Source: Candidatus Moraniibacteriota bacterium
GTDB lineage: Bacteria; Patescibacteriota; Minisyncoccia; Moranbacterales; GCA-2747515
DNA: 16,929 bases
Reading direction: 5' to 3'
Assembly: GCA_027031945.1 (NCBI GenBank)
Contig: JALVPE010000029.1
Coordinates: forward strand, 1 to 16,929
Positions 5,421 through 12,027 of the stretch are shown piece by piece. The notes under the pieces are model-generated. The model searched no databases, was not told the origin of the DNA, and saw only the letters and a program-made list of their open reading frames with translations. A program made the translations under genes and the position numbers. Every line of letters begins with the position of its first letter. Position 1 is the stretch's first letter.

Positions 5421-7163
5421 ATGACAGACATAACAGCATTTGCACAAACAAATTTTAGAAATCAGGCAAGAGCATTTGGTATAAAAACAGATGATCGACG
5501 AAGGCATATGTATGCTATAGGTAAAACCGGAATGGGCAAGACTAATATGCTTGAGAATTTAGCTATTCAAGATATAAGAAATGGTCATGGGGTTTGTTTT
5601 GTAGATCCTCATGGTGACACTGCGGAAAAATTAATAAGTATGATACCGCCGAAACGAATAAATGATGTTATTTATTTTAATCCGGCAGATCAAGATTATC
5701 CAATAGCATTTAATGTATTAGAAGAAGTTCCTCGTGAATTTCGTCCTTTGGTTGCTTCCGGACTTATTGGTGTATTTCAAAAATTATGGGCGGATTCTTG
5801 GGGACCTAGATTGGAATATATTCTTAGAAATGCAATATTAGCACTTTTAGAGACCCCCGGTAGTACTCTTTTGGGGGTTATGCGTATTCTTACTGATAAA
5901 AAATATAGAATTCGTGTTACAAATAATATCACAGATCCAGTTGTTAGAGCTTTTTGGGTGGATGAATTTCCACAGTGGAATGAAAGAGTATTGCAGGAAG
6001 TTATATCACCTATTCAAAATAAAGTTGGGCAGTTTTTAACGAGTCCGATTATTCGTAATTTATTAGGGCAAACAAAATCGGCTTTTGATATACGTAAAGT
6101 AATGGATGATAAAAAAATCTTGATATTAAATTTATCAAAAGGAAGGATTGGTGAAGACAATAGCGCTTTAATAGGAGCTATGATGATTACTAAAATCCAA
6201 CTCGCTGCTATGGGAAGAGTTGACACTGAAGAAGATAAACGAGAGGATTTTTATTTATATGTTGATGAGTTTCAAAATTTCTCTACAGAGTCATTTGCAA
6301 ATATTTTATCAGAGGCTCGTAAGTATCGACTAAATTTAATACTGGCAAATCAATATATAATGCAATTGGATGAAGTTGTGAGAGATGCTATTTTTGGAAA
6401 TGTTGGTACAATCGTTTCATTTAGAGTAGGTGCAACTGATGCTGAATATTTGGAAAAAGAATTTGAGCCGGTATTCACTATGAATGATATCGTGAACTTA
6501 CCAAAATATAATATTTATTTAAAATTGATGATAGATGGGATTTCAGGGGATGCTTTTAGTGCTACAACATTGCCACCCATTGAAAGAAAATACAAAGATA
6601 GTACTGACACTGTAATTAAAGTATCTAGAGAAAGATATGCACAAGATAGAGGAACTGTTGAAAGGAAAATCGCAATGTGGTCAGGCATGCCTATTGAGAC
6701 TCATAATAAATCTGAAGATAAATTTCATCAAAAGACAAAAACAAAAGATGAGGTTGATACAAAAGGAGTTGATACCAACAAAAATCAATCTGACGATAAA
6801 ACACAAACTAAAATGTATGAAGCTACATGTGCAATGTGTGATCTTGATATTCAAGTGCCATTTGAGCCGGATGGAGATAGGCCTGTTTTTTGTAAAGAAT
6901 GCTTTAAAGACCATCAACGTGCCATTGCAAAATCAAAAGAAACAAAAGTATTAAAACCAAAATCAAAACCCAAAAAAGAAAAACCAAAAAAAACTATTAT
7001 TGAAGAAGATAATATAATATCAACAGGGGAAAAAGTGATGAATTTATCACAACTACAAAATGTAGCACCAAAAAGGTTTAAACAATCATCAAAAAAATTA
7101 GATCTTGATACTAAATCGATACACAACATAATAAATAAATCGCCTAATAACAATAATACATAA
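5421..7163 (+). CDS. VirD4/TraD-like DNA-translocase ATPase with zinc ribbon
   Basis: A 580-residue cytosolic ATPase. It has a Walker A motif GKTGMGKT (34-41), then VDPHGD (61-66) and Walker B YLYVDEF (278-284), followed by the Q-N-F and ILANQY (307-312) sensor region. This order is that of the type IV coupling protein/TraD (HerA-FtsK) superfamily, which pump DNA through a membrane ring. The core ends near residue 425. A charged Lys-rich linker follows, and then a small zinc ribbon: CAMC (470-473) and CKEC (491-494) around FEPDGDRPVF. The tail (500-580) is basic and probably disordered. The zinc ribbon resembles the small CxxC...CxxC modules frequent in CPR proteins and may bind nucleic acid or a partner. 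No relaxase, VirB4, pilin or other conjugation gene is present. This could be a conjugation relic, a DNA uptake or export motor, or a chromosomal translocase. Confidence 0.82.
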   Translation: MTDITAFAQTNFRNQARAFGIKTDDRRRHMYAIGKTGMGKTNMLENLAIQDIRNGHGVCFVDPHGDTAEKLISMIPPKRINDVIYFNPADQDYPIAFNVLEEVPREFRPLVASGLIGVFQKLWADSWGPRLEYILRNAILALLETPGSTLLGVMRILTDKKYRIRVTNNITDPVVRAFWVDEFPQWNERVLQEVISPIQNKVGQFLTSPIIRNLLGQTKSAFDIRKVMDDKKILILNLSKGRIGEDNSALIGAMMITKIQLAAMGRVDTEEDKREDFYLYVDEFQNFSTESFANILSEARKYRLNLILANQYIMQLDEVVRDAIFGNVGTIVSFRVGATDAEYLEKEFEPVFTMNDIVNLPKYNIYLKLMIDGISGDAFSATTLPPIERKYKDSTDTVIKVSRERYAQDRGTVERKIAMWSGMPIETHNKSEDKFHQKTKTKDEVDTKGVDTNKNQSDDKTQTKMYEATCAMCDLDIQVPFEPDGDRPVFCKECFKDHQRAIAKSKETKVLKPKSKPKKEKPKKTIIEEDNIISTGEKVMNLSQLQNVAPKRFKQSSKKLDLDTKSIHNIINKSPNNNNT

Positions 7164-7167
7164 TTAT

Positions 7168-8106
7168 ATGATAGAAATTATATTGTGGGTAGGTGTTTTT
7201 GTGATTTCAATGATTGTAATGCTCAAGGGAGCCGATTTGTTTTTGATTTCAAGTGAAAATGTGGGGAGGATATTAGGATTGTCTGCTTTTATAATAGGAG
7301 CTGTGATTGTAGGATTGGGAACATCATTGCCAGAATTGGCAGTTGCAATTTTTGCGTTGATAAAAGGTGAGGAATCCATAATCATTTCAAATGCGGTTGG
7401 TTCAAATATTTCAAACATATTGCTTATTATCGGTATTGTAGCAATAGTTGCCAAACAACTGACTGTATCAAAAAATTTAATTGATATTGATTTACCAATG
7501 TTGATATCTAGTACTGTAATTTTTCTAGTAATTGTGTGGAATGGACAAATTGATTTTGGAGAGGCGCTAATATTGATAGGTTCGTATACAATTTATTTTC
7601 TATATACAATTCTTTCAGAAAAAAATAGTGATGAAAAAAGTAACAATAATAAAGAAAGGATATCTATTAAATTAATTGCGATGCTCGTTATTGGTGCATT
7701 GGCTCTTATTTTTGGTGCAAAATATCTAATTGATTCGGTTGTTCACATTGCAACTCTTTGTAATGTTAAATCAGCTTTGATTTCAATTACAGCAGTGGCT
7801 ATTGGCACGTCATTGCCGGAACTTATCGTTTCTGTAAAAGCGGCTATTGCCGGGAAATCAGAATTAGCAATTGGTAATATTTTTGGCTCCAATTCATTTA
7901 ATATTCTTATGGTTGTTGGCATACCGGCATTATTTAAACAATTGCAGGTAGACCCGATTACATTGCAAATAGGTGTTCCAATAATGGCTGTGGCTACCTT
8001 TCTTTTTCTTGTTAGCGGTATTTCAAAGAAAATTTATTTGTGGGAAGGAGCAATGTTTATTATGTTATATATTTTTTTTATAGGAAGGCTTTTTAACTTT
8101 TTTTAA
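7168..8106 (+). CDS. Na+/Ca2+ exchanger family (CaCA, YrbG-like) antiporter
   Basis: A 312-residue inner-membrane protein with about ten hydrophobic segments in two homologous halves. Both alpha repeats are intact. The first is GTSLPEL (51-57) followed by SNAVGSNISNILLIIG (74-89). The second is GTSLPEL (213-219) followed by GNIFGSNSFNILMVVG (236-251). The acidic residue in each GTSLPE and the GSN motifs form the cation-binding site of the Ca2+:cation antiporter superfamily. A polar loop at about 151-168 separates the halves. Bacterial members expel Ca2+ or exchange Na+ or K+ for Ca2+; the ion here is not determined. It starts 4 nt after the ATPase stop, so it is probably in the same transcript although functionally distinct. 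No Shine-Dalgarno sequence. No terminator hairpin follows. Confidence 0.9.
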   Translation: MIEIILWVGVFVISMIVMLKGADLFLISSENVGRILGLSAFIIGAVIVGLGTSLPELAVAIFALIKGEESIIISNAVGSNISNILLIIGIVAIVAKQLTVSKNLIDIDLPMLISSTVIFLVIVWNGQIDFGEALILIGSYTIYFLYTILSEKNSDEKSNNNKERISIKLIAMLVIGALALIFGAKYLIDSVVHIATLCNVKSALISITAVAIGTSLPELIVSVKAAIAGKSELAIGNIFGSNSFNILMVVGIPALFKQLQVDPITLQIGVPIMAVATFLFLVSGISKKIYLWEGAMFIMLYIFFIGRLFNFF

Positions 8107-8129
8107 TGACACCTTAAATTTAAATGTAC

Positions 8130-8158
8130 TTGAAAAACGTTTGTTTTTGGCGTATTAT
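8130..8158 (+). promoter_or_regulatory. Promoter of the small-gene/alaS operon
   Basis: TTGAAA (8130-8135), a 17-nt spacer and TATTAT (8153-8158). A second perfect TATAAT lies at 8168-8173 with only a weak -35. Either element places the transcript start between about 8165 and 8180, after the longest in-frame ATG (8124), so translation should start at 8193. Confidence 0.5.
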
Positions 8159-8192
8159 AAAATTATATATAATTTTTCTAATACAATTTTGT

Positions 8193-8468
8193 ATGTATAT
8201 AGATGTTCGAAGTTTGTCTCAAGAAGAAAAGATTAAGTTGAAACGGCGACTTAGAATGAAAGAGATGTCCTATGATTCTGATTTTAAAAAATTAGAACGT
8301 GAAGAAGGTGATTTAATCGATCAATTGCGCAGATTAAAACAAGATCGTAGTAGAATTGAAGTGCAGATTAAAGAAAATTTGGAAGCTAGTAAAAAAATAT
8401 CAGAGAAAAAAGATTTTATAACTGAAGAATTAAGACATATTAAAAAAAGGTTAATTGAATTAGGATAA
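8193..8468 (+). CDS. Small coiled-coil protein of unknown function
   Basis: 91 residues from ATG 8193. From about residue 10 to the end it is almost continuous charged helix with heptad-like spacing (EEKIKLKRRLRMKEM, EREEGDLIDQLRRLKQDR, EELRHIKKRLIELG), so it probably forms a coiled coil. No catalytic motif, membrane segment or Cys cluster is seen, and I do not recognise the family. The frame is open from ATG 8124, but those extra 23 codons encode an A/T-derived hydrophobic stretch and overlap the predicted promoter, so I reject that start. It begins a run of three tightly spaced genes ending in alaS. No Shine-Dalgarno sequence precedes 8193. Confidence 0.6.
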   Translation: MYIDVRSLSQEEKIKLKRRLRMKEMSYDSDFKKLEREEGDLIDQLRRLKQDRSRIEVQIKENLEASKKISEKKDFITEELRHIKKRLIELG

Positions 8469-8473
8469 ATATT

Positions 8474-8716
8474 ATGAAAGGAAATACTTTAGAACAGCGA
8501 GTTATAGAAAAACTTGGAGAAGAAGTTGTATTACCAAGTACTGTAAAAAAAGAATTAAAATTTTGCAGTGATAAACTTAAACGTATAAAGACAATAGAAG
8601 AATTCGATGAAATTATGGCAGATTATAAATTACTTGCCACAGAGTTGAAGCGTAGTACGGGATTATTACGTAAGGATTTTGATAAAATTATTTCTGACAT
8701 GAAAAAAGAATTATGA
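8474..8716 (+). CDS. Small helical protein, translationally coupled to alaS
   Basis: 80 residues, predicted all-helical and highly charged, with one Cys and no Trp. It starts 5 nt after the previous gene, with AGGA (8462-8465) 8 nt upstream of the ATG, one of the few good Shine-Dalgarno sequences in the window. Its TGA stop overlaps the alaS start in ATGA (8713-8716), which implies translational coupling. I do not recognise the family. The shared operon with the previous coiled-coil gene and alaS suggests a translation-related or structural role, but that is inference only. Confidence 0.65.
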   Translation: MKGNTLEQRVIEKLGEEVVLPSTVKKELKFCSDKLKRIKTIEEFDEIMADYKLLATELKRSTGLLRKDFDKIISDMKKEL

Positions 8717-10659
8717 CGGCACATAGTATTAGACAAAAATATTTAAATTTTTTTGAAACACGAGGACATAAAATTGTATCTTCAGCCTCGTTGTTGCCGG
8801 AAAATGATCCCACAACTCTTTTTACTGGATCAGGTATGCAACCAATGGTAGCTTATTTATTGGGTGAAAAATATCCAGGCGGACAAAAAAGAATTGTTAA
8901 TTCCCAAAAATGTTTTCGCAGTGGCGATATTGAAGAAGTTGGTGACAATCGTCACACAACCTTTTTTGAAATGCTTGGAAATTGGTCGTTGGGAGATTAT
9001 TTTAAAAAAGAACAAATTGAGTGGATATTCGAATTTTTGACAAAAGAATTAGAATTGGATCCAGATAGATTATATGTGTCAGTTTATAAAGGTAATGAGA
9101 AGTATGATTTAGATAAAGAGGTAGAGGCTGTAGAAATTTGGAAAACACAATTTAAATCTGTAGGGATTGAAGCAAAAACAATAGATATTATTGAAGAGAA
9201 AAAAAATGGAATAAACTTACAAGATAAAGACATTGTGCAGGAAGCTAGAATTTTTTATTATCCTGATTCAGAAAATTGGTGGTCTCGTGCTGGAGCTCCC
9301 GATAAAATGCCGGTAGGTGAACCTGGTGGACCTGATTCAGAAATATTTTGGGATTTTGGTGCAGAATATAAGATGCATGAAAAATCAAAATGGAAAGATC
9401 AACCATGTCATCCAGCTTGTGATTGTGGGCGGTTTATGGAGATTGGCAATAGTGTTTTCATGCAGTACAAAAAGACTGAGAATGGTTTTGAAGAGTTGGT
9501 GCAAAAAAATATTGATTTTGGTGGAGGTTTAGAACGATTAACAGCTGCAGTATTAGACACACCAGATGTATTTTTGACAGATTTATTCAAATTGCCAATG
9601 CAAAAATTAGAAAAAATATCTAATAAAAAATATAATTTTGCAAAAGGTGATTTGGGTTATGATGAAATGCCAAGCTGTTGGATAGATGACATGCGTTCAA
9701 TGAGGGTCATTTTGGACCATATTAAGGGAGCAACATTTTTGATAAATGATGGTGCTAATCCTTCCAACAAAGATCAAGGCTATTTTACACGAAGATTAAT
9801 TCGTCGGGCGGTACGTTTTGGACATCAATTGGGGATTGAAAATAATTTTACTAAAGAAATTTCTCAAAGTGTGATAGAAACTTATCAAGATTATTATATG
9901 GATTTGGCAGATAATGCAGAAAAGATTTATCAAATAATTAATGAAGAAGAGGAAAAATTTAGAAAAACATTAGCAAAAGGTTTGAAAATAATTAATGAGG
10001 ATGTTAAACAAATAGGTGGTAGAGAAATTTTTGATTTGTATCAAACTTATGGATTTCCAATTGAAATGAGTTTCGAGGAATGCAAGAAGAATGGTCTAAA
10101 GATAGATGAAGATAAATTACAGAAAGAATTTGATAATGAATTACAAAGGCATAAAGATTTATCTAGAACAGCCAGTGTAGGTAAATTCAAAGGAGGTTTA
10201 GCGAGTCATGATAAGATTACAACACAATTACATACAGTTACACATCTGATGTTGGCAGGACTTAAAAAAGTGTTAGGTAAAGACGTTACCCAAAAAGGTT
10301 CAAATATTACACCGGAAAGAATTCGTTTTGATTTTTCTTATGACAAGGCACTAACAGATGAACAAAAGAAAGAGGTCGAGAAATTTGTGAATAACGCTTT
10401 AAATTCAGATGCAAAAGTAGAATTAAGTGAAATGGCAAAAGATAAAGCATTGAAAGAAGGTGTTACAGGGGCTTTTTGGGAGAAATATCCGGATTTGGTA
10501 AAAATCTATACTATCACTGATGGTAATAATATATATTCACGTGAATTGTGTGGTGGTCCACATGTTAAGAAAGTGAGTGAAATAAAAGGAGTATTTAAAA
10601 TAAAAAAAGAAAAATCATCCGGATCTGGTGTACGACGTATTAAGGCAATAGTTGAATAA
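8713..10659 (+). CDS. alaS: Alanyl-tRNA synthetase, short form
   Basis: A 648-residue cytosolic enzyme that charges tRNA-Ala. The class II catalytic core is at the N terminus: motif 1 region from about residue 5, motif 2 around RSGDIEEVGDNRHTTFFEMLGN (69-90), and motif 3 around IDFGGGLERLTAA (267-279). The tRNA-recognition helices follow, to about 480. The editing domain keeps its zinc ligands: HTVTH (His507, His511) and CGGPHV (Cys613, His617), with Pro instead of the usual Thr in that loop. It ends at GSGVRRIKAIVE. Bacterial AlaRS is usually about 870 residues. Here the linker from the recognition helices to HxxxH is only about 30 residues, so the beta-barrel domain is missing, and the C-terminal oligomerisation/C-Ala domain is absent. 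Residues 183-240 also differ, with an insert containing CHPACDCG in place of the usual CGPCTEI loop. It overlaps the previous gene by 4 nt. Confidence 0.95.
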   Translation: MTAHSIRQKYLNFFETRGHKIVSSASLLPENDPTTLFTGSGMQPMVAYLLGEKYPGGQKRIVNSQKCFRSGDIEEVGDNRHTTFFEMLGNWSLGDYFKKEQIEWIFEFLTKELELDPDRLYVSVYKGNEKYDLDKEVEAVEIWKTQFKSVGIEAKTIDIIEEKKNGINLQDKDIVQEARIFYYPDSENWWSRAGAPDKMPVGEPGGPDSEIFWDFGAEYKMHEKSKWKDQPCHPACDCGRFMEIGNSVFMQYKKTENGFEELVQKNIDFGGGLERLTAAVLDTPDVFLTDLFKLPMQKLEKISNKKYNFAKGDLGYDEMPSCWIDDMRSMRVILDHIKGATFLINDGANPSNKDQGYFTRRLIRRAVRFGHQLGIENNFTKEISQSVIETYQDYYMDLADNAEKIYQIINEEEEKFRKTLAKGLKIINEDVKQIGGREIFDLYQTYGFPIEMSFEECKKNGLKIDEDKLQKEFDNELQRHKDLSRTASVGKFKGGLASHDKITTQLHTVTHLMLAGLKKVLGKDVTQKGSNITPERIRFDFSYDKALTDEQKKEVEKFVNNALNSDAKVELSEMAKDKALKEGVTGAFWEKYPDLVKIYTITDGNNIYSRELCGGPHVKKVSEIKGVFKIKKEKSSGSGVRRIKAIVE

Positions 10660-10671
10660 AAAATAAAAAAA

Positions 10672-11334
10672 ATGTCACGACAAATTATTTATAAAGAGGA
10701 TGAATTATTAGGCAATAGTGCATATAATTCAAAAGCAATGCAAGATCTTGTCAAAAAAGATCAGGGCAGGCATGTTTTGAATCAAAAAAATGAAAGGAGG
10801 CAATTATTTAAAGAACTAAAAAAATATCGAAAGGGAGGTGTAACAAAAAAAGAATTAAAAGGGGTATTGGCAGGATTAAAATATGGTTCCGGTGATTATT
10901 TTGATGCTGGAGAAATAAATATGCTGGCAAAAGAACTAAATTTGGGAACAATTTCGAAAAAACATTTAATGACAAAATCACCAATACATAGTTCAAAAAT
11001 TGAGCGTGCAAATCATGACGTCAATTATTCACGCAATAATCCATCAGGTAAAATAAAAAATGAAAGGAGCGAACGAGGTATGCCAAATGATGATATTGTG
11101 AATTATGAAGTACAAAAAGGTATTCAAAAAGTTTTTGGTAATAAGTATAAAAGAATGATTGTTGATGGTGATATGATATTTGAAGATGAACAAGAAGAAC
11201 GAGAATTTTTTGACAAAAGAACTGGAAGAAAGTTTTTTGGTAGATCTTCAAAATTAAAACGTCCAAATCTTCACATGAAGAGTCAAGTATCATTGAGAGG
11301 TAGAGGTTGGGTGGTCGACAGTAGGAGTTTATGA
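10672..11334 (+). CDS. Basic hypothetical protein downstream of alaS
   Basis: A 220-residue protein I do not recognise. It is strongly basic and polar with no membrane segment, signal peptide or Cys pair. Residues about 40-95 look helical (LFKELKKYRKGGVTKKELKG, then YFDAGEINMLAKELNLG). Residues 100-135 are Asn/Ser/Lys-rich and probably disordered. The C-terminal third holds an acidic patch (MIFEDEQEEREFFD) followed by basic residues to the end. It starts 12 nt after alaS without a Shine-Dalgarno sequence, ends with TGA, and is followed by an intrinsic terminator, so it is the last gene of the alaS operon. The basic composition could suit a nucleic-acid-binding role; that is a guess from composition alone. 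Confidence 0.7.
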   Translation: MSRQIIYKEDELLGNSAYNSKAMQDLVKKDQGRHVLNQKNERRQLFKELKKYRKGGVTKKELKGVLAGLKYGSGDYFDAGEINMLAKELNLGTISKKHLMTKSPIHSSKIERANHDVNYSRNNPSGKIKNERSERGMPNDDIVNYEVQKGIQKVFGNKYKRMIVDGDMIFEDEQEEREFFDKRTGRKFFGRSSKLKRPNLHMKSQVSLRGRGWVVDSRSL

Positions 11335-11358
11335 GTAATATAAAAACGTAGAAATCAG

Positions 11359-11381
11359 CCTGCAAATCATTGCAGGTTTTT
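11359..11381 (+). terminator. Intrinsic terminator of the alaS operon
   Basis: CCTGCAA (11359-11365) and TTGCAGG (11370-11376) form a perfect 7-bp stem with an ATCA loop, followed by TTTTT (11377-11381). It separates the alaS operon from the dcw control region. Confidence 0.88.
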
Positions 11382-11400
11382 AATTTGGTAATTTTGTTGT

Positions 11401-11478
11401 ATTTTATAAAATATAAGAGTTAAAAGTGGATAACTTGTGGATAACTTAACGTGTTTAAGGTATTTTATTCTATAAAAT
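11401..11478. repeat. Two related A/T palindromes flanking the DnaA-like boxes
   Basis: ATTTTATAAAAT (11401-11412) is a perfect 12-bp palindrome. ATTTTAT-TCT-ATAAAAT (11462-11478) has the same arms with a 3-nt centre. They bracket the tandem DnaA-box-like repeats. Such easily melted, symmetrical A/T blocks can be protein sites or unwinding elements; chance is possible in this base composition. Confidence 0.4.
11425..11447 (+). promoter_or_regulatory. Tandem DnaA-box-like repeats upstream of mraZ
   Basis: The 11-mer GTGGATAACTT occurs twice in perfect tandem (11426-11436, 11437-11447). The second copy with its preceding T reads TGTGGATAA (11436-11444), the exact reverse complement of the E. 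coli DnaA box TTATCCACA. The first reads AGTGGATAA (11425-11433), one mismatch away. The sites are 11 bp apart, about one helical turn, upstream of the mraZ promoter. Confidence 0.6.
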
Positions 11479-11491
11479 GGCATTTAGTGTG

Positions 11492-11521
11492 TTGACGACT
11501 TCTATTAAAGTGGTGTAAAAT
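11492..11521 (+). promoter_or_regulatory. Promoter of the mraZ/dcw cluster
   Basis: TTGACG (11492-11497), an 18-nt spacer and TAAAAT (11516-11521). Predicted start is near 11528, about 48 nt before the mraZ ATG. An AAAGTGG box lies in the spacer and two more lie just after the start site, the expected layout for MraZ autorepression. Confidence 0.65.
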
Positions 11522-11553
11522 GTCACTACAGACCTAAAAGTGGTGAAAAGTGG
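11507..11553 (+). promoter_or_regulatory. Phased AAAGTGG boxes, likely MraZ operator
   Basis: AAAGTGG occurs at 11507-11513, 11537-11543 and 11547-11553. The start-to-start distances are 30 and 10 bp, so all lie on one face of the helix. MraZ proteins bind arrays of GTGG-type repeats at about 10-bp steps in front of their own operons. A further unphased AAAGTGG at 11423-11429 overlaps the first DnaA-like box. Confidence 0.7.
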
Positions 11554-11575
11554 GAAATTTAAGAAAATGCATTTT

Positions 11576-12010
11576 ATGTTTATTGGTGAATACAATCATT
11601 CTGTCGACGCAAAAAAACGGCTTGCATTACCATCAAAATTTCGTAAAGATTTAGGGAAAAACATTGTTGTTACACGTGGTTTAGATAAGTGTCTGTTTGT
11701 TTATCCAATGAAGACGTGGAAAGATCTTGCTCAAAAGCTTGGTACGATGCCAATAGGTGAAGCGGGTACACGATCATTTGTGAGACTTATGCTCGCAGGA
11801 GCGACGGATGTAAATAGTGATTCACAGGGACGTATTCTTTTACCAGAATATTTGAAAGAATATGCTGACATAAAAAAAGATGTTGTTGTTGCAGGCTTGT
11901 TTAACAGATTAGAAATATGGGATGAAAATAAATGGAGTGTATACAAAGAAAATGCAGAAAAAAATACTGATGAAATTGCAGAAAATTTAGGTAAGTTGGG
12001 AGTATATTAA
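11576..12010 (+). CDS. mraZ: MraZ transcriptional regulator of the dcw cluster
   Basis: 144 residues from ATG 11576, beginning MFIGEYNHSVDAKKRLALPS, the canonical MraZ N terminus. Two SpoVT/AbrB-like swapped-hairpin domains follow, each with the family D-x-[KQ]-[GK]-R-hhh-P signature: DAKKRLALP (about 11-19) and DSQGRILLP (about 83-91). MraZ forms ring-shaped oligomers on nucleoid DNA and represses its own division/cell-wall operon through tandem GTGG boxes; such boxes are present upstream. The frame is open back to GTG 11540, and ATG 11567 is also possible. However, 11540 lies inside the operator, and the family start fits 11576. It is the first gene of the cluster, 17 nt ahead of rsmH. Confidence 0.93.
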   Translation: MFIGEYNHSVDAKKRLALPSKFRKDLGKNIVVTRGLDKCLFVYPMKTWKDLAQKLGTMPIGEAGTRSFVRLMLAGATDVNSDSQGRILLPEYLKEYADIKKDVVVAGLFNRLEIWDENKWSVYKENAEKNTDEIAENLGKLGVY

Positions 12011-12027
12011 ATACTGAATGAAATGCT

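Noticed and set aside
6637..6954. Plus-strand 105-codon frame inside the ATPase gene
   Set aside because: It is out of frame with the zinc-ribbon-encoding sequence, which is clearly coding; the product is Lys/Ile-rich without motifs.
7164..7454. Minus-strand 96-codon frame over the exchanger N terminus
   Set aside because: It is the antisense shadow of the conserved first alpha repeat of the CaCA protein.
8124..8192. ATG 8124 as the start of the small coiled-coil protein
   Set aside because: The extension overlaps promoter elements (TTGAAA/TATTAT, TATAAT) and encodes an A/T-derived hydrophobic stretch unlike the rest of the protein.
11540..11575. GTG 11540 as the start of mraZ
   Set aside because: It lies inside the phased AAAGTGG operator boxes, and the MraZ family begins at MF-GEY, encoded from 11576.
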